Shown here: positions 62,713 through 64,000 of the stretch, one piece after another
Numbering within the stretch: position 1 is the first letter of the stretch
Layout: each line of letters begins with the position of its first letter
NCBI RefSeq assembly: GCF_001704295.1
Contig: NZ_CP012334.1
Coordinates: 186,001 to 250,000, forward strand
Length of the DNA stretch: 64,000 bases
Reading direction: 5' to 3'
Origin: Bordetella sp. H567
GTDB lineage: Bacteria; Pseudomonadota; Gammaproteobacteria; Burkholderiales; Burkholderiaceae_B
Notes under the pieces: model-generated
Databases searched by the model: none
Told to the model about the DNA's origin: nothing
The model's input: only the letters and a program-made list of their open reading frames with translations
Made by a program: the position numbers and the translations under genes

Positions 62713-63974
62713 TGCAACATCTCCCGGGGATCGACGAGGCGTCCGGCCACGGCGGCCGCGGCCACGGTATAGGGCGAGGCCAGGTAGACCTGGGCCGTGC
62801 GCGCGCCCATGCGGCCCTGGAAGTTGCGCGCGGTGCTGGCGATGACGTTGGCGCCTTCGGGGATGGAGCCGCCATAGCCGGAACAGGCGCCGCAGGAATT
62901 CGGCAGCACCGTGGCGCCGGCCTCGACCAGCGTCGTCATGACGCCTTCGCTTTCCGCCTGGCGCTGGTCGCGCGCGCTGGCCGGCGCGACCATCAGCGAG
63001 ACGCCGGGCGCGATGCGGCGGTGCTTGAGCACGCTGGCGGCGGCGCGCAGGTCCTCCAGCTTGGCGCCGGTACAGGCGCCGATGTAGGCGACCTGCATGG
63101 GCGTTGCCTCGTATTCGGTGATGGGCCGCGAGTTGGCCGGGCTGTGCGGGGCGGCGACGTGCGGCGCCAGCGTGGCTGCATCGAAGCGGTAGCGTTCGGC
63201 CTCCGCGCCGGGATCGGATTGCCAATGCTCGATGTCCACGTGCTGCGCCACGCCCGCCTGCTTCAGGTAGGCGAGGGTTTTCTCGTCCGGCGCGACCAGC
63301 CCCACCTGCGAGCCGATTTCGGCCGACATGTTCGACAGCGTCATGCGTTCCTGCATGGACAGCGCGCGCACGGCCTCGCCGCAGAACTCGACGGCCTGGT
63401 AGCGGCCGCCGTTCATGCCGAAGCGGCCGATCATGTGCAGCATCATGTCCTTGGCGGTGACGCCGGGCGACAGCACGCCGTCCCACTGCATCATCAGCGT
63501 GCGGGGCACCTGGATCCAGATTTCGCCGCTGGCCACCACGCCCAGCATTTCCGTGCTGCCGACGCCGAACATATAGGCGCCGAAAGCCCCGCCGGTGGGC
63601 GAATGCGAATCGCCGCCCACGCAGAGCATGCCGGGGCGGATATGGCCGTGTTCGGGCACGACCACATGGCAGATGCCGACCGAGTCGTACACGTGGGGCA
63701 AGGCCTGTTCCGCGGCCCAGTCGCGCGCGATGCGCACGATCTTGCGCGATTCGTCGTCGGCCTCGGGCACGTAGTGATCCATGACCAGCACCACCTTGTC
63801 GCGGTCCCAGATGCCGGTGCCCAGGGCTTCCAGCATGGGCTTGAGGCGGCGCGGGCCGCTGGAATCGTGGAACATCGCCAGGTCGACGCGGCAGGTGACG
63901 ATATCGCCGGGCGCGACGGTGTCGCGCCCGCTGGCGGCGGCCAGGAGTTTTTGGGCCAGGGTCTGGGCAGGCAT
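62709..63974 (-). CDS. Aconitase-family large (LeuC-like) subunit
   Basis: 421 aa. VMDHYVPEADDES, GMLCVGGDSHSPTGGAFGAYMFGVGSTEM, and the [4Fe-4S] ligands in YIGACTGAKLEDL and NSCGACSGYGG. It dehydrates or hydrates a hydroxy-dicarboxylate. It could be isopropylmalate isomerase, but the missing leuB neighbour and the lyase next to it favour a catabolic hydratase such as dimethylmaleate hydratase. First gene visible of the operon; only ~26 bp remain before the window edge. Confidence 0.92.
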   Translation of the reverse strand: MPAQTLAQKLLAAASGRDTVAPGDIVTCRVDLAMFHDSSGPRRLKPMLEALGTGIWDRDKVVLVMDHYVPEADDESRKIVRIARDWAAEQALPHVYDSVGICHVVVPEHGHIRPGMLCVGGDSHSPTGGAFGAYMFGVGSTEMLGVVASGEIWIQVPRTLMMQWDGVLSPGVTAKDMMLHMIGRFGMNGGRYQAVEFCGEAVRALSMQERMTLSNMSAEIGSQVGLVAPDEKTLAYLKQAGVAQHVDIEHWQSDPGAEAERYRFDAATLAPHVAAPHSPANSRPITEYEATPMQVAYIGACTGAKLEDLRAAASVLKHRRIAPGVSLMVAPASARDQRQAESEGVMTTLVEAGATVLPNSCGACSGYGGSIPEGANVIASTARNFQGRMGARTAQVYLASPYTVAAAAVAGRLVDPREMLQ

Positions 63975-64000
63975 GGGGGCCTCTTCGGGTTCAGGGCGAT

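Overview
The window is GC-rich, densely packed DNA of a Betaproteobacterium, most probably Alcaligenaceae and closest in feel to Bordetella/Achromobacter. The pointers are two Bug-type (tripartite tricarboxylate) periplasmic receptors, molybdenum-hydroxylase clusters next to CoA-ligase genes, a DUF2242 lipoprotein, and short chromosomal operons. No tRNA, rRNA, CRISPR array, phage or plasmid replication gene was seen.

Layout. 1-16 kb is mostly housekeeping: a membrane protein cut by the window edge, topB, an aldehyde dehydrogenase, acetolactate synthase divergent from an Lrp-type regulator, a SET-domain protein, ribB behind an FMN riboswitch, a deoxyribosyltransferase-like protein, a PanE-like reductase, a PhyH dioxygenase, an alpha/beta-hydrolase-fold protein that has lost its nucleophile, and acyP. 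16-25 kb is one catabolic locus: a LysR regulator divergent from two enolase-superfamily enzymes, a branched-chain-type ABC importer (with a permease-ATPase fusion) and an SMP-30 lactonase, joined by overlapping stop and start codons. It looks like uptake and breakdown of a sugar acid or related acid.

25.1-29.2 kb is gene-poor. It holds a degenerate long inverted repeat made of covarying hairpin modules. An IS256-family element sits inside it, and an apparently identical copy is inserted within that element in the opposite direction. Both insertions have perfect 8-bp target duplications. 29.2-44.7 kb is a second catabolic locus: two Bug receptors, two three-subunit molybdenum hydroxylases, CoxG, a CoA ligase, a hotdog thioesterase, a quinone oxidoreductase and a PuuE-like deacetylase. 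A 16-bp motif (consensus GTACCAAAAAYNGTAY) recurs upstream of five of its transcription units, so I infer a single regulon.

44.8-54 kb holds a UdgX-type uracil-DNA glycosylase, a CusRS/HprRS-like two-component system next to a periplasmic molybdoenzyme with its cytochrome b, and a family of five small exported proteins: one at 45.7 kb and four tandem copies at 51.2-53.8 kb. All five genes share a promoter-proximal motif and a structured 3' region ending in a terminator. 54-64 kb holds a diguanylate cyclase, a DUF2242 lipoprotein, an ELM1-like protein, a VOC protein, an MHS-type transporter, a DUF427 protein and an aconitase-like hydratase/lyase operon that runs to the right edge.

The best candidates for something undescribed are the five-member small-protein family with its conserved 3' RNA structure, the covarying hairpin repeats around the nested IS, and the shared operator of the 29-45 kb locus.
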